Below, piece by piece: positions 51,997 through 59,953 of a stretch of DNA of 64,000 bases. This DNA comes from an uncultured Bacilli bacterium. Lineage in GTDB: Bacteria > Bacillota_I > Bacilli_A > RF39 > UBA660. The notes beneath the pieces are model-generated. The model saw nothing but the letters and a program-made list of their open reading frames with translations, was not told the origin of the DNA and did no database searches. Position numbers and translations under genes: made by a program. Positions within the stretch are counted from its first letter, which is position 1, and each line of letters opens with the position of its first letter. Location: NCBI GenBank assembly GCA_934122395.1, contig CAKOWQ010000002.1:259542-323541 (forward strand). The letters are read 5' to 3'.

Positions 51997-53259
51997 ATGA
52001 GTAATAAAGTAAAAAAGTGGTATAAACTAGATAACGCTGGAAAGATATTTCCACCTACTTCGGATAAGAACGATCCTAAGGTGTTTAGGTTTGCTTGTGA
52101 GTTATATGAAGATGTAGATAAATTGGTTTTACAAAATGCTCTTGATAAAACTTTAGAGGAATTTCCTATGTTTTTATCTAGTCTAAAGAAAGGCCTTTTT
52201 TGGTATTACTTGGAAACTTCTTCTGTTGTTCCTAAGGTATTAGAAGAAGAAAATTATATTTGTGACAAAATGGATAAAGACTTATTATTTAGAGTTACTT
52301 TTTATAAAAAAAGAACAAATTTAGAAGTTTATCACGCATTAACAGATGGTACTGGTGCTATATGTTTTTTAAAAACATTGGTTGCTAATTATTTAGTAGA
52401 AAAGCATGGTATAAAAGAGCAAGTTCATATTGATACAAGTTCTATTTATGAGAAAGAAGCGGATAGTTTTGAAAAATATTATAGTAAGGTAAAAGGAACT
52501 AAATTACCTAAAAACCCTAAAGCGTATATTTTAAAAGGAAGATTATATCCTGAATATCGACTTAAAGTTATAGAAGGTGTTGTACCTACAAAAGAAGTTA
52601 TTAAATTAGCAAAAAGCTATAATACTACGGTAACTGTTTATTTAACTAGTATTTTAATTAAAAGTATAGGTATGACTATGACCAGAAAAGAAAAAAGGAA
52701 GCCTGTAATAGTTACAATACCAGTTAACTTAAGAAAGTATTTTAAGTCAGATACTGCTAGAAACTTTTTTAATACTATTACAGTACAATATAAGTTTAAT
52801 AATGATAATGATAATCTTGATAATATAATAAAAGAAGTGAGTGCACAATTCAGTGCAAAATTAACCAAGGAAAATTTGGATAAGCAGATGAATTCTTTAG
52901 CTGTATTAGAAAATATATTTATTTTAAGACTTGTCCCTGTTTTTATAAAAGATTTAGTTTTAAAGTATTTTTATAAAAAATCTAGGAAGGAACAAACTAT
53001 CGCTTTATCTAATGTTGGAATAGTAGATTTACCTGATGAGATAAAAGATTATGTTAAATTATTTGATGTTTTTGCTAGTACAGATTGTACTCAAATATGT
53101 ATGTGTTCTTATTTAGATAATATGACATTATCATTTACTTCACATTTTATTAGCCCTGAAATACAAAAGAACTTTTTTACTGAATTAAGCAATAATAATG
53201 TTGATGTAGTGATAAATACAAATGAAGTGGAGGATATTAGTTATGAAGAAGTGTTATAA
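51997..53259 (+). CDS. Alcohol/phthiocerol acyltransferase-like protein (condensation fold)
   Basis: 420 residues of the CoA-dependent acyltransferase/condensation superfamily. The catalytic HxxxDG is YHALTDGTGA near residue 115, and the second half has the DFG-like region replaced by LSNVGIVDLP, as in alcohol acetyltransferase (AATase) relatives. The opening WYKLDNAGKIFPP is frequent in this group. It would transfer an acyl group from CoA or a carrier to an alcohol or amine. The next gene's start lies 17 bases inside its end. Substrate unknown. Confidence 0.75.
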   Translation: MSNKVKKWYKLDNAGKIFPPTSDKNDPKVFRFACELYEDVDKLVLQNALDKTLEEFPMFLSSLKKGLFWYYLETSSVVPKVLEEENYICDKMDKDLLFRVTFYKKRTNLEVYHALTDGTGAICFLKTLVANYLVEKHGIKEQVHIDTSSIYEKEADSFEKYYSKVKGTKLPKNPKAYILKGRLYPEYRLKVIEGVVPTKEVIKLAKSYNTTVTVYLTSILIKSIGMTMTRKEKRKPVIVTIPVNLRKYFKSDTARNFFNTITVQYKFNNDNDNLDNIIKEVSAQFSAKLTKENLDKQMNSLAVLENIFILRLVPVFIKDLVLKYFYKKSRKEQTIALSNVGIVDLPDEIKDYVKLFDVFASTDCTQICMCSYLDNMTLSFTSHFISPEIQKNFFTELSNNNVDVVINTNEVEDISYEEVL

Positions 53260-53905
53260 ATGTAATGTTTCTATTAATTCGGATTCATCTAAATGTCCTT
53301 TGTGTGGTACTGAGATAGGAAATGATGAAATAGATAATAGTGTTTTTCCTATTATACCTAATATGTATACTAAACACAGTATGTTTTTAAAAGTATTGTT
53401 GTTTTTGTCTTTGTTTGGATGTTTGGTATGTACTATTATTAATTATAAAATTAGTGGCAAGATAAATTGGTCTTTATTTGTAATAGCTGGAAATTTCTCG
53501 TTTTGGTTTACTTTTATTATTGGTATAAAAAGAAGACATCATTTTATGAGAATGTTATTTGCTGAAGTTATTGTAGTTATTTTATCATCTATACTGTGGG
53601 ATTATTTTACTGGATGGCATATGTGGAGTATTACTTATGTATTACCATTTTTATGTATTTCTTATGTCACAACATTATTTGTATTGCGTATATTTATGAA
53701 AGATATTTTTAAAGATTATGTTATTTATATTTATATAAATTCATTAATTGGATTATTTCCTATTTATTTTGTAGTAGAGAAAATATTAAAAACAGAATGG
53801 CCTTCTATTATGTGTATCCTTTTTAGTGCTTTTTCGATTCTTGCTTTGGCTATTTTTAACCATCATCAAATGAAATCAGAATTAGAACGTAGACTTCATA
53901 TATAA
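53243..53905 (+). CDS. Zinc-ribbon polytopic membrane protein (DUF6320-like)
   Basis: 220 residues: an N-terminal zinc ribbon CYKCNVSINSDSSKCPLCG (residues 4-22) and six hydrophobic helices, matching the DUF6320 plan that accompanies alcohol-acetyltransferase-like genes in gut Firmicutes. ATG at 53243 follows GTGGAGGATATTAGTT and overlaps the acyltransferase gene; the frame start at 53222 has no ribosome site. It may place the cluster's product at or across the membrane, but this is inference. Confidence 0.7.
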   Translation: MKKCYKCNVSINSDSSKCPLCGTEIGNDEIDNSVFPIIPNMYTKHSMFLKVLLFLSLFGCLVCTIINYKISGKINWSLFVIAGNFSFWFTFIIGIKRRHHFMRMLFAEVIVVILSSILWDYFTGWHMWSITYVLPFLCISYVTTLFVLRIFMKDIFKDYVIYIYINSLIGLFPIYFVVEKILKTEWPSIMCILFSAFSILALAIFNHHQMKSELERRLHI

Positions 53906-53965
53906 ATGGCTATCTTTGATCAATTAGTATTAACTATGATATAATTTTATTGTTGAGGAGGTTTT

Positions 53966-54619
53966 ATGAATATTTATTTATATTTTTTATTGTTCTTGAT
54001 CTATTCGTTAATTGGATGGTTAATTGAAGTTGTTAATGTTTCTTTTATAGAAAAGAGATTTGTTAACAGAGGATTTTTGATGGGACCATATTGTCCAATA
54101 TATGGTGTTGGGGGAATTCTATGTTATTTATTTTTAAGAAAGTATTTGGATGATCCTATTGCATTATTTATGATGTCAATTTTAATATTTTCACTTCTAG
54201 AATATATGACTAGTTTTATTATGGAAAAACTATTTAAAGCTAGATGGTGGGATTATAGCAATAAAAGATTTAATATAAATGGTAGAATTTGCCTAGAAAC
54301 AATGGTTCCTTTTGGTCTTTTAGGTTGTTTTGCAATGTATGTTATGAACCCTTTCTTTATAGGCCTTTTAGAAAAGATTCCTAGTAATGTTGCAATGATT
54401 ATATCTATTATTTTATTTGTTTTATTTATAATAGATTGTTGTATTTCGTTTAAGATAATTATTAATTTTAAAAATGTTGCTTTCTCTATAAAGAAAGATA
54501 GTACTGAAGAAATTACTAAAAAAGTAAGAGAAAAATTAACTAAAGAATCAGTATTAACAAGACGTTTAATAAATGCTTTTTCTAAATTTCAAGTTATAAG
54601 AAAAAAGAAGGATAAATAA
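53966..54619 (+). CDS. CmpB-type putative ABC permease (PF06541)
   Basis: 217 residues with about five helices. The opening IYSLIGWLIEVVNVSFIEKRFVNRGFLMGPYCPIYGVGG is diagnostic for this family, which is named an ABC permease but has no proven transport role and no ATPase beside it here. The last 60 residues are basic and cytosolic. ATG follows TTGAGGAGGTTTT. The RluA-type gene starts two bases after its stop. Confidence 0.85.
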   Translation: MNIYLYFLLFLIYSLIGWLIEVVNVSFIEKRFVNRGFLMGPYCPIYGVGGILCYLFLRKYLDDPIALFMMSILIFSLLEYMTSFIMEKLFKARWWDYSNKRFNINGRICLETMVPFGLLGCFAMYVMNPFFIGLLEKIPSNVAMIISIILFVLFIIDCCISFKIIINFKNVAFSIKKDSTEEITKKVREKLTKESVLTRRLINAFSKFQVIRKKKDK

Positions 54620-54620
54620 A

Positions 54621-55286
54621 ATGAAAAAGAGTGAAAAGCTAGATATCGTATACGAAGATAAAGATATTATTGTAATAAACAAACCTTCTGGATTATTGAC
54701 TATTGCTACTGAAAAAGAGAAGGAAAAAACTTTATTTCATAAAGTATATATGTATATAAAAAAGAAAAACAAGAATAATAAAATTTTTATTGTTCATAGA
54801 TTAGATAAAGATACATCTGGATTAGTTTTATTTGCTAAGAATGAAAAATTAAAGATGCAGTTACAGAAAGATTGGGATAATTTAGTTAAGGAACGTAATT
54901 ATGTTGCTGTAGTGCATGGAAAGGTTATAGAAGAACGTGATGAAATTATTTCTTATTTAAAAGAAACTAAAACTCTTTTAACATATTCAACTAATAACCC
55001 TCATGATGGCAAGAAAGCAATTACTAGATATAGAACAGTACTTAGAAATGATAATTATTCATTATTAGATATAAGTCTAAAAACTGGTAGGAAGAATCAG
55101 ATCAGAGTTCATATGAATGATATAGGTTATCCTATTGTAGGTGATCGCAAATATGGCAAAAAAGACGGATTTAGACGTATGTATCTACATGCTTATAGGT
55201 TATCTTTAGTTTTACCTAATACTAATAAATTAATGGCTTTTGAAGTCGATGTGCCTAAGCAATTTATTGATTTAATGGAAAAATAG
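54621..55286 (+). CDS. RluA-family pseudouridine synthase
   Basis: 221 residues lacking the S4 domain. Conserved core: VINKPSGLLTI, the catalytic Asp in VHRLDKDTSGLVLFAK, ERNYVAVVHG and LKTGRKNQIRVHM, then GDRKYG and HAYRL. Modifies uridine in rRNA or tRNA; absence of S4 and the short length fit RluA or YjbO-like enzymes rather than RluD. The gene starts immediately after the CmpB-like gene with a site inside it (AAAAAGAAGGATAAATAA). Exact target is not readable. Confidence 0.88.
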   Translation: MKKSEKLDIVYEDKDIIVINKPSGLLTIATEKEKEKTLFHKVYMYIKKKNKNNKIFIVHRLDKDTSGLVLFAKNEKLKMQLQKDWDNLVKERNYVAVVHGKVIEERDEIISYLKETKTLLTYSTNNPHDGKKAITRYRTVLRNDNYSLLDISLKTGRKNQIRVHMNDIGYPIVGDRKYGKKDGFRRMYLHAYRLSLVLPNTNKLMAFEVDVPKQFIDLMEK

Positions 55287-55317
55287 AGTTGTTTGAATAA
55301 AAACTCTATTTTTTTTA
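55281..55317 (+). terminator. Terminator after the pseudouridine synthase gene
   Basis: Stem AAATAGAGTT/AACTCTATTT spanning the stop codon, loop of about eleven, eight T. Confidence 0.8.
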
Positions 55318-55347
55318 CATATTATTAATGTGAAAGTTTTATGAAAA

Positions 55348-55374
55348 TTAGCAAACTATATTGACAAGTGCTAA
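55348..55374 (+). promoter_or_regulatory. CIRCE-like operator (HrcA site) of hsp20
   Basis: TTAGCAAAC-N9-AAGTGCTAA: exact nine-base spacing, right arm close to CIRCE (GAGTGCTAA), left arm degenerate in its last three bases. The TTGACA -35 box spans the spacer and right arm exactly as at clpB. Confidence 0.7.
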
Positions 55375-55389
55375 TGATAGTAGTATAAC
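55361..55389 (+). promoter_or_regulatory. Promoter of hsp20
   Basis: TTGACA (55361-55366), 17-nt spacer, TATAAC (55384-55389). Confidence 0.75.
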
Positions 55390-55413
55390 GTAATTATGAA
55401 AGGAAGGGTGGAT

Positions 55414-55809
55414 ATGAATATAATCCCAAAGAAATATTATTTAGATGATTTTTTCGATGATTTCTTAGCAAATTCTAATAGTGAAAAGAATGCTATGAAA
55501 TGCGATATTTACGAAAAAGGTGGCGATTATCACATTGAAATGGATGTTCCTGGATTTGATAAAAAGGATATTAGTATCAATGTTGATAATGGATACTTAA
55601 CAATTACAGCTGAAAAGCAAAATGAAGAAAAAGATGAAGAAAAGAACTACATTCGTAGGGAAAGAAGTTATGGCAAATATGAAAGATCTTTCTATTTAGG
55701 AGATTTGGAAACTGATGGCATTAAAGCAGAATTTAATAATGGTATGCTAAAACTTACTGTTCCTAAAAAAGAAGTAGTAGATACTAAGAAAAAAATCGAA
55801 ATTGAATAA
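55414..55809 (+). CDS. Small heat-shock protein Hsp20
   Basis: 131-residue alpha-crystallin-type holdase. The crystallin domain shows CDIYEKGGDYHIEMDVPGFDKKDISI, a GYLTITAEK strand, RRERSYGKYERSFYL and the conserved GMLKLTVPKKE near the end. ATG at 55414 follows AAGGAAGGGTGGAT; the ATG at 55396 is upstream of that site. Heat-shock control by HrcA is expected from the CIRCE-like element. Short N-terminal arm (about 30 residues) and a minimal C-terminal extension lacking IxI. Confidence 0.93.
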   Translation: MNIIPKKYYLDDFFDDFLANSNSEKNAMKCDIYEKGGDYHIEMDVPGFDKKDISINVDNGYLTITAEKQNEEKDEEKNYIRRERSYGKYERSFYLGDLETDGIKAEFNNGMLKLTVPKKEVVDTKKKIEIE

Positions 55810-55815
55810 AATATT

Positions 55816-55840
55816 AAAGAGTAGCAATACTCTTTTTATT
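55816..55840 (+). terminator. Terminator of hsp20
   Basis: Stem AAAGAGTA/TACTCTTT with GCAA loop and T run. Confidence 0.85.
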
Positions 55841-55848
55841 TTGCTTTT

Positions 55849-55869
55849 ATAGTGATATAATATCACTAT
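55849..55869 (+). promoter_or_regulatory. Perfect palindrome over the -10 box of the phosphatase gene
   Basis: ATAGTGATA-TAA-TATCACTAT: nine-base arms, three-base centre. It contains an extended -10 (TGATATAAT, 55853-55861), and a second TATAAT begins at 55867. Fits a dimeric repressor site. Confidence 0.55.
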
Positions 55870-55890
55870 AATAGAAAGTGTTGTGATGAT

Positions 55891-56424
55891 ATGCATTTAT
55901 ATGTTGTAAGGCATGGAAGTACTTGTAATAATGTTAATGGATTGATTAATGGAAGGAATGATATTGATATAAATGATAAGGGAATAGAAGATGCTGAAAT
56001 TGCTTCTTTAATTCTTCAAGATATATCGTTTGATAGAGTTATTTCATCACCGCTTTTAAGGGCTAAGCATACTGCTGATATTATTGTTAATGGACGTTTA
56101 CCAATTAGTTATGATGAAAGAATAACTGAGCGAGATGCGGGGGTTCTAACAAGCAAAAAGGTTACGGATATAGATTTTAGTAATTGGTATAGCTTAAAAG
56201 CTAATCATACTGTTGGTGGTGCTGAAACGTTTAGTGAAGTTATTGAAAGAGTTAATTCGTTTTTGGAAAAGTTAAAACAAAAATATCCTAATGAGACTAT
56301 ATTAATTGTTACACATGCTGGAGTTATAAAAGCATTGGAAGTATGTATATTTGGTTATCCTGGCATTGATGGAATAAAGAATTGGCAATATTCTAATGGT
56401 GAAATTAGAAATTATAATTTATAG
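55891..56424 (+). CDS. Histidine phosphatase family protein (phosphoglycerate-mutase-like)
   Basis: 177 residues. The catalytic RHG triad is VVRHGSTCNNVNGLINGRND at residue 7; SSPLLRAKHTADII and the second His in VTHAGVIKALE complete the active site. Size and sequence fit CobC/PhoE-type phosphatases, not glycolytic mutase. ATG follows GTTGTGATGAT, a weak site. The DUF1003 gene follows after 11 bases and is presumably in the same transcript. Substrate unknown. Confidence 0.88.
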   Translation: MHLYVVRHGSTCNNVNGLINGRNDIDINDKGIEDAEIASLILQDISFDRVISSPLLRAKHTADIIVNGRLPISYDERITERDAGVLTSKKVTDIDFSNWYSLKANHTVGGAETFSEVIERVNSFLEKLKQKYPNETILIVTHAGVIKALEVCIFGYPGIDGIKNWQYSNGEIRNYNL

Positions 56425-56435
56425 AGGTGAGTAGA

Positions 56436-56951
56436 ATGGAAAAAAAGAAAAAAGAGATAGTAAAAATGTTATTAAACCAAGATTTAGGTGAAAAAGATGA
56501 AGAAGAAATTTTAGATATGCTTTTAAATAATCCCATAACCATAAATGTTGATAAGGAAAGTGACGTTAATATGACGTTTGGAGATAAAGCAGCCGATAAA
56601 ATATCTGAAATTGCAGGAAGTTGGACCTTTATTATATTATTTTGCTTTTTTCTAGTATTTTGGATAGTATTAAATACAATAATGTTAATAAATGCAATTG
56701 ATCCATATCCTTTTATTTTGTTGAACTTAGTATTATCTTGTATTGCTTCATTACAAGCACCTATTATTATGATGAGTCAAAATAGGCAAGCCAAGAAAGA
56801 TAGTATAAGAAACCAGAATGATTATCGTATAGATTTGAAAAGCGAATTAATATTAGAACAATTACATGAACATCTGAATCAAATTTTATCTAATCAAAAA
56901 AAGATATTAAACTATATAAAAGAGCAAGAAAATAAAGATAGTAATAAATAA
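56436..56951 (+). CDS. DUF1003 membrane protein
   Basis: 171 residues with two helices (about 57-80 and 90-112) and the DUF1003 pattern FGDKAADKISEIAGSWTFI, NTIMLINAIDPYPFILLNLVLS, QAPIIMMSQNRQAKKDS. The C-terminal end is helical and charged. ATG at 56436 follows AGAGGTGAGTAGA; the frame start at 56427 lies on the ribosome site. Function unknown across the family. Confidence 0.88.
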   Translation: MEKKKKEIVKMLLNQDLGEKDEEEILDMLLNNPITINVDKESDVNMTFGDKAADKISEIAGSWTFIILFCFFLVFWIVLNTIMLINAIDPYPFILLNLVLSCIASLQAPIIMMSQNRQAKKDSIRNQNDYRIDLKSELILEQLHEHLNQILSNQKKILNYIKEQENKDSNK

Positions 56952-56975
56952 AATGTTCGACAAATATTTTACATA

Positions 56976-57028
56976 AAACAGTGTTAAAGAAAGAGTCAAG
57001 TTTTAAGTTTTCGTTTACACTGTTTTTT
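56976..57028 (+). terminator. Terminator after DUF1003 gene
   Basis: Stem AAACAGTGT/ACACTGTTT with a long loop and seven T. Confidence 0.6.
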
Positions 57029-57428
57029 TATGCGCTTTTTTCCCTTGAAAGTCAATAATTATAAGGATTTTTAGAATACAAAAAGTTTAAAAATTCTCGA
57101 AAATCAAAAAAGCGAAATCTGAAAAAAATAAAAAATAAGAAAAAAATATATACTTTAAAAAAATGCAAAAAATCATTTATTCGTTGATATGTAAGGGAAT
57201 GGCACTGTTTTTAATTGAATATAGCATTGAAAAAATAAACGAAAAAATCGAAAAATCGAAAAAGTGTAAAGTGACAAAAAGTTGTTTTTTGAACAAAATG
57301 CTTGTAAAATAAGGCTGAGCAAAACACCACAAACAAAAGTTTGATTAAAAGTTATAAAAATATATTGACTTTAGTAAAGGAAGTATTAAAATTTAAAGTA
57401 TAGAGACAGGAATTATGGAGGAGTTAAA
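57029..57428 (+). promoter_or_regulatory. Purine-rich leader region of nrdD
   Basis: About 400 bases without a gene. From 57060 to 57270 the plus strand is markedly A-rich with little T and carries five CGAAA motifs (in ATTCTCGAAAATC, GCGAAATC and a close series around 57240-57262). A promoter TTGACT-16-TAAAAT sits at 57365-57392, 37 bases before the nrdD start. I see no NrdR box. The function of the A-rich part is unknown. Confidence 0.45.
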
Positions 57429-59744
57429 ATGGTTGTAAATGAAGAGGTTTTAGAAAATTTAAAAGTTGTTAAACGTAACGGTAAAAAAGTAGAATTTAAT
57501 GGAGCTAAAATAGCTCTTGCAATTAAAAAGGGATTTGATAACTTAAATAGAGCTGAATATGCTGAATTAAGTGAAGGTAAAGAATATACTGAAAAAGATA
57601 TGCAAAAAGTTTATCAAGCAGTTATTAAACGCATTGAAAAAGAATATAAAGATGAAGAAAAAATTAAAATTGAAGATATTCAAGATATTATCGAAGATGA
57701 ATTACAAAAAAAAGGATACGTTGATGTATATAAATCATTTGCTAGTTATCGTGAAAAAAGAAATCAATCACGTGAAATGTTCTTTGATGATAAGAAAAAA
57801 CATAAATTCTTAAAAACACTTGAAGGATTAGGATTAAAGTCAGCTCATGAAGATGATACAAAAAGAGAAAATGCTAACGTTGATGGGGATACAGCAATGG
57901 GTACAATGTTACAGTATGGTTCAACTGTATCAAAAGAGTTTGCAAAAGCTTATTTAATGAAGAAAAAATATGCTGATGCTCATGATGATGGTGATATTCA
58001 CATTCATGATATGGATTTTTTACCGATGGGTACTACTACTTGTATGCAAATAGATTTAGATAAATTATTTAAAAATGGTTTTTCTACAGGTCATGGACAT
58101 TTAAGAGAACCTAATGATATAATGTCATATTCTGCATTAGCAGCTATTGCTATTCAGTCAAACCAGAACGATCAACATGGTGGACAAAGCGTTCCGGCAT
58201 TTGATTATTATTTAGCACCTGGAGTTTTAAAAACTTTCAAAAAGCAATTTAAACAAACTTTATCAGATTTACTTGATTATTCTGAATTTGGTTTATTTAT
58301 TAATTTTAATTCGGTAGTAAAAGAAATAGATAAATTAGATAGTATTGAAGTTGATCTAAGTATATTTGATAGATTTACGAAAGAATCATCAGAATTAAAA
58401 AGACTATTTACTTTAGCATATGATAAAGCAATTAAAAAGACAGATCGTATTACTTATCAAGCTATGGAAGCTTTTGTTCATAATTTAAATACAATGCATT
58501 CAAGAGCTGGTGCACAAGTACCATTCTCATCAATTAACTTTGGTACAGATACTTCACTTGAAGGTAGAATGATTATTAAAAATTACTTATTAGCAGTTGA
58601 TGCTGGATTAGGACATAGTGAAACTCCAATATTCCCTATATCAATCTTCAAAGTAAAAGAAGGAGTTAATTATAATGTAGATGATCCAAACTATGATTTA
58701 TTTAAATTGGCTTGTAAGGTATCTGCTAAAAGATTATTCCCTAACTTCTCATTTATAGATGCACCATATAACTTACAATATTATAAAGAAGGAGATTTCA
58801 CTACTGAAGTTGGATACATGGGATGTAGGACAAGAGTTTTAGGAAATGTCGTTGATCCTGATAAAGCTGTTACTCCTGGTAGAGGTAATTTGTCATTTAC
58901 ATCTATTAATTTACCAAGATTAGGTATTAAACATGGTATAGTATCAGGACGTGAAGAAGCAGATATAGATGGATTCTTCGAAGAATTGGGTGAATTAGTA
59001 GAATTAGTAAAAGATCAATTGCTAGAAAGATTCGAAATTCAATGTAATAGACATGTTTATAACTTCCCATTCCTACTAGGACAAGGTGTGTGGTTAGATT
59101 CAGAAAAATTAAAACCAGGGGATAAATTAAGAAGAGTTTTAAAACATGGAACTTTAAGTATTGGATTCATTGGTTTAGCAGAGTGCTTAAAAGCATTAAT
59201 TGGTAAACATCATGGTGAAAGCGAAGAAGCACAAGAACTAGGACTTAAGATAATTGGATTCATAAGAAATAAATGTGATGAATACAGCGAAAAATATAAT
59301 TTGAATTTCACATGTTTAGCTACACCTGCTGAAGGATTATCTGGTAGATTTACTAGTATTGATAAAGCTATATATGGAAAAATTAAAGGAGTTACAGATA
59401 GAGATTATTACACAAATTCATTCCATATTCCAGTTTATTACAACATAACAATTGTAAAGAAATTACATTTGGAAGCTCCTTATCATGCATTAACTAATGC
59501 TGGTCATATTTCTTATATTGAATTAGATGGAGATCCAACTGAAAATGTTGATGCATTTGAAAGCATAATTCGTGTTATGAAAGAAGAAGGAATTGGTTAT
59601 GGAGCTATTAACCATCCTGTAGATAGAGATCCTGTTTGTGGTTATGTAGGTATTATTCACGATGTATGTCCTAAATGTGGACGCCGTGAAGGTGAATCAG
59701 TAAGTATGGAAAGAATCACAAGTCTAAATTGTGATTGTAAATAG
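57429..59744 (+). CDS. nrdD: Anaerobic ribonucleoside-triphosphate reductase, catalytic part without glycyl-radical domain
   Basis: Class III ribonucleotide reductase that makes dNTPs without oxygen. 771 residues: N-terminal ATP-cone (about 13-105, VVKRNGKKVEFNGAKIA), ten-stranded barrel with TTTCMQIDLDKL, SINFGTDTS, GYMGCRTRVLGN and SINLPRLG, and a C-terminal zinc site CGYVGIIHDVCPKCGRREGE. Normally a glycyl-radical loop (RIRRITGYL) follows in the same chain; here the frame ends at TAG after NCDCK and that segment is encoded by the next reading frame. ATG follows ATGGAGGAGTTAAA. The enzyme must work as two polypeptides, or the TAG is read through. Confidence 0.93.
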   Translation: MVVNEEVLENLKVVKRNGKKVEFNGAKIALAIKKGFDNLNRAEYAELSEGKEYTEKDMQKVYQAVIKRIEKEYKDEEKIKIEDIQDIIEDELQKKGYVDVYKSFASYREKRNQSREMFFDDKKKHKFLKTLEGLGLKSAHEDDTKRENANVDGDTAMGTMLQYGSTVSKEFAKAYLMKKKYADAHDDGDIHIHDMDFLPMGTTTCMQIDLDKLFKNGFSTGHGHLREPNDIMSYSALAAIAIQSNQNDQHGGQSVPAFDYYLAPGVLKTFKKQFKQTLSDLLDYSEFGLFINFNSVVKEIDKLDSIEVDLSIFDRFTKESSELKRLFTLAYDKAIKKTDRITYQAMEAFVHNLNTMHSRAGAQVPFSSINFGTDTSLEGRMIIKNYLLAVDAGLGHSETPIFPISIFKVKEGVNYNVDDPNYDLFKLACKVSAKRLFPNFSFIDAPYNLQYYKEGDFTTEVGYMGCRTRVLGNVVDPDKAVTPGRGNLSFTSINLPRLGIKHGIVSGREEADIDGFFEELGELVELVKDQLLERFEIQCNRHVYNFPFLLGQGVWLDSEKLKPGDKLRRVLKHGTLSIGFIGLAECLKALIGKHHGESEEAQELGLKIIGFIRNKCDEYSEKYNLNFTCLATPAEGLSGRFTSIDKAIYGKIKGVTDRDYYTNSFHIPVYYNITIVKKLHLEAPYHALTNAGHISYIELDGDPTENVDAFESIIRVMKEEGIGYGAINHPVDRDPVCGYVGIIHDVCPKCGRREGESVSMERITSLNCDCK

Positions 59745-59759
59745 AAGGGAGAGGTAAAA

Positions 59760-59945
59760 ATGGAAAAAGTAGAAGTAAAAAAAGAAACAGGTAGACAAGT
59801 AGGCGAAGGAGTTGGATTCGAAAGAATAAGAAGAATAACTGGATATCTTGTTGGTACTGTTGATAGATTTAATAATGGTAAACGTGCTGAAGAACACGAC
59901 CGCGTTAAACATGATACTACTGGAATTAATTCTTATAGTAATTAA
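59760..59945 (+). CDS. Separate glycyl-radical domain of anaerobic ribonucleotide reductase
   Basis: 61 residues that carry what is normally the C-terminal end of NrdD: GFERIRRITGYLVGTVDRFN and KRAEEHDRVKH, with the presumed radical Gly at residue 28 (RITGY). It is in the same reading frame as nrdD, separated by one TAG and five codons. GGGAGAGG (59747-59754) lies five bases before the ATG, a good ribosome site, so independent translation is likely. The NrdG activase should form the radical on this small protein, which would then dock into the catalytic chain, by analogy with GrcA in pyruvate formate-lyase. Readthrough is the alternative. Confidence 0.85.
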   Translation: MEKVEVKKETGRQVGEGVGFERIRRITGYLVGTVDRFNNGKRAEEHDRVKHDTTGINSYSN

Positions 59946-59953
59946 TTTCTGAA

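Noticed and set aside
56952..57428. NrdR boxes upstream of nrdD
   Set aside because: No pair of ACACTATATNTTGTGT-like 16-mers could be found in the leader.
59742..59744. TAG in nrdD as selenocysteine or pyrrolysine recoding
   Set aside because: Selenocysteine uses TGA; TAG is an ordinary stop in 13 other genes here, and no pyl-type element is visible. A ribosome site right after it favours a split gene.
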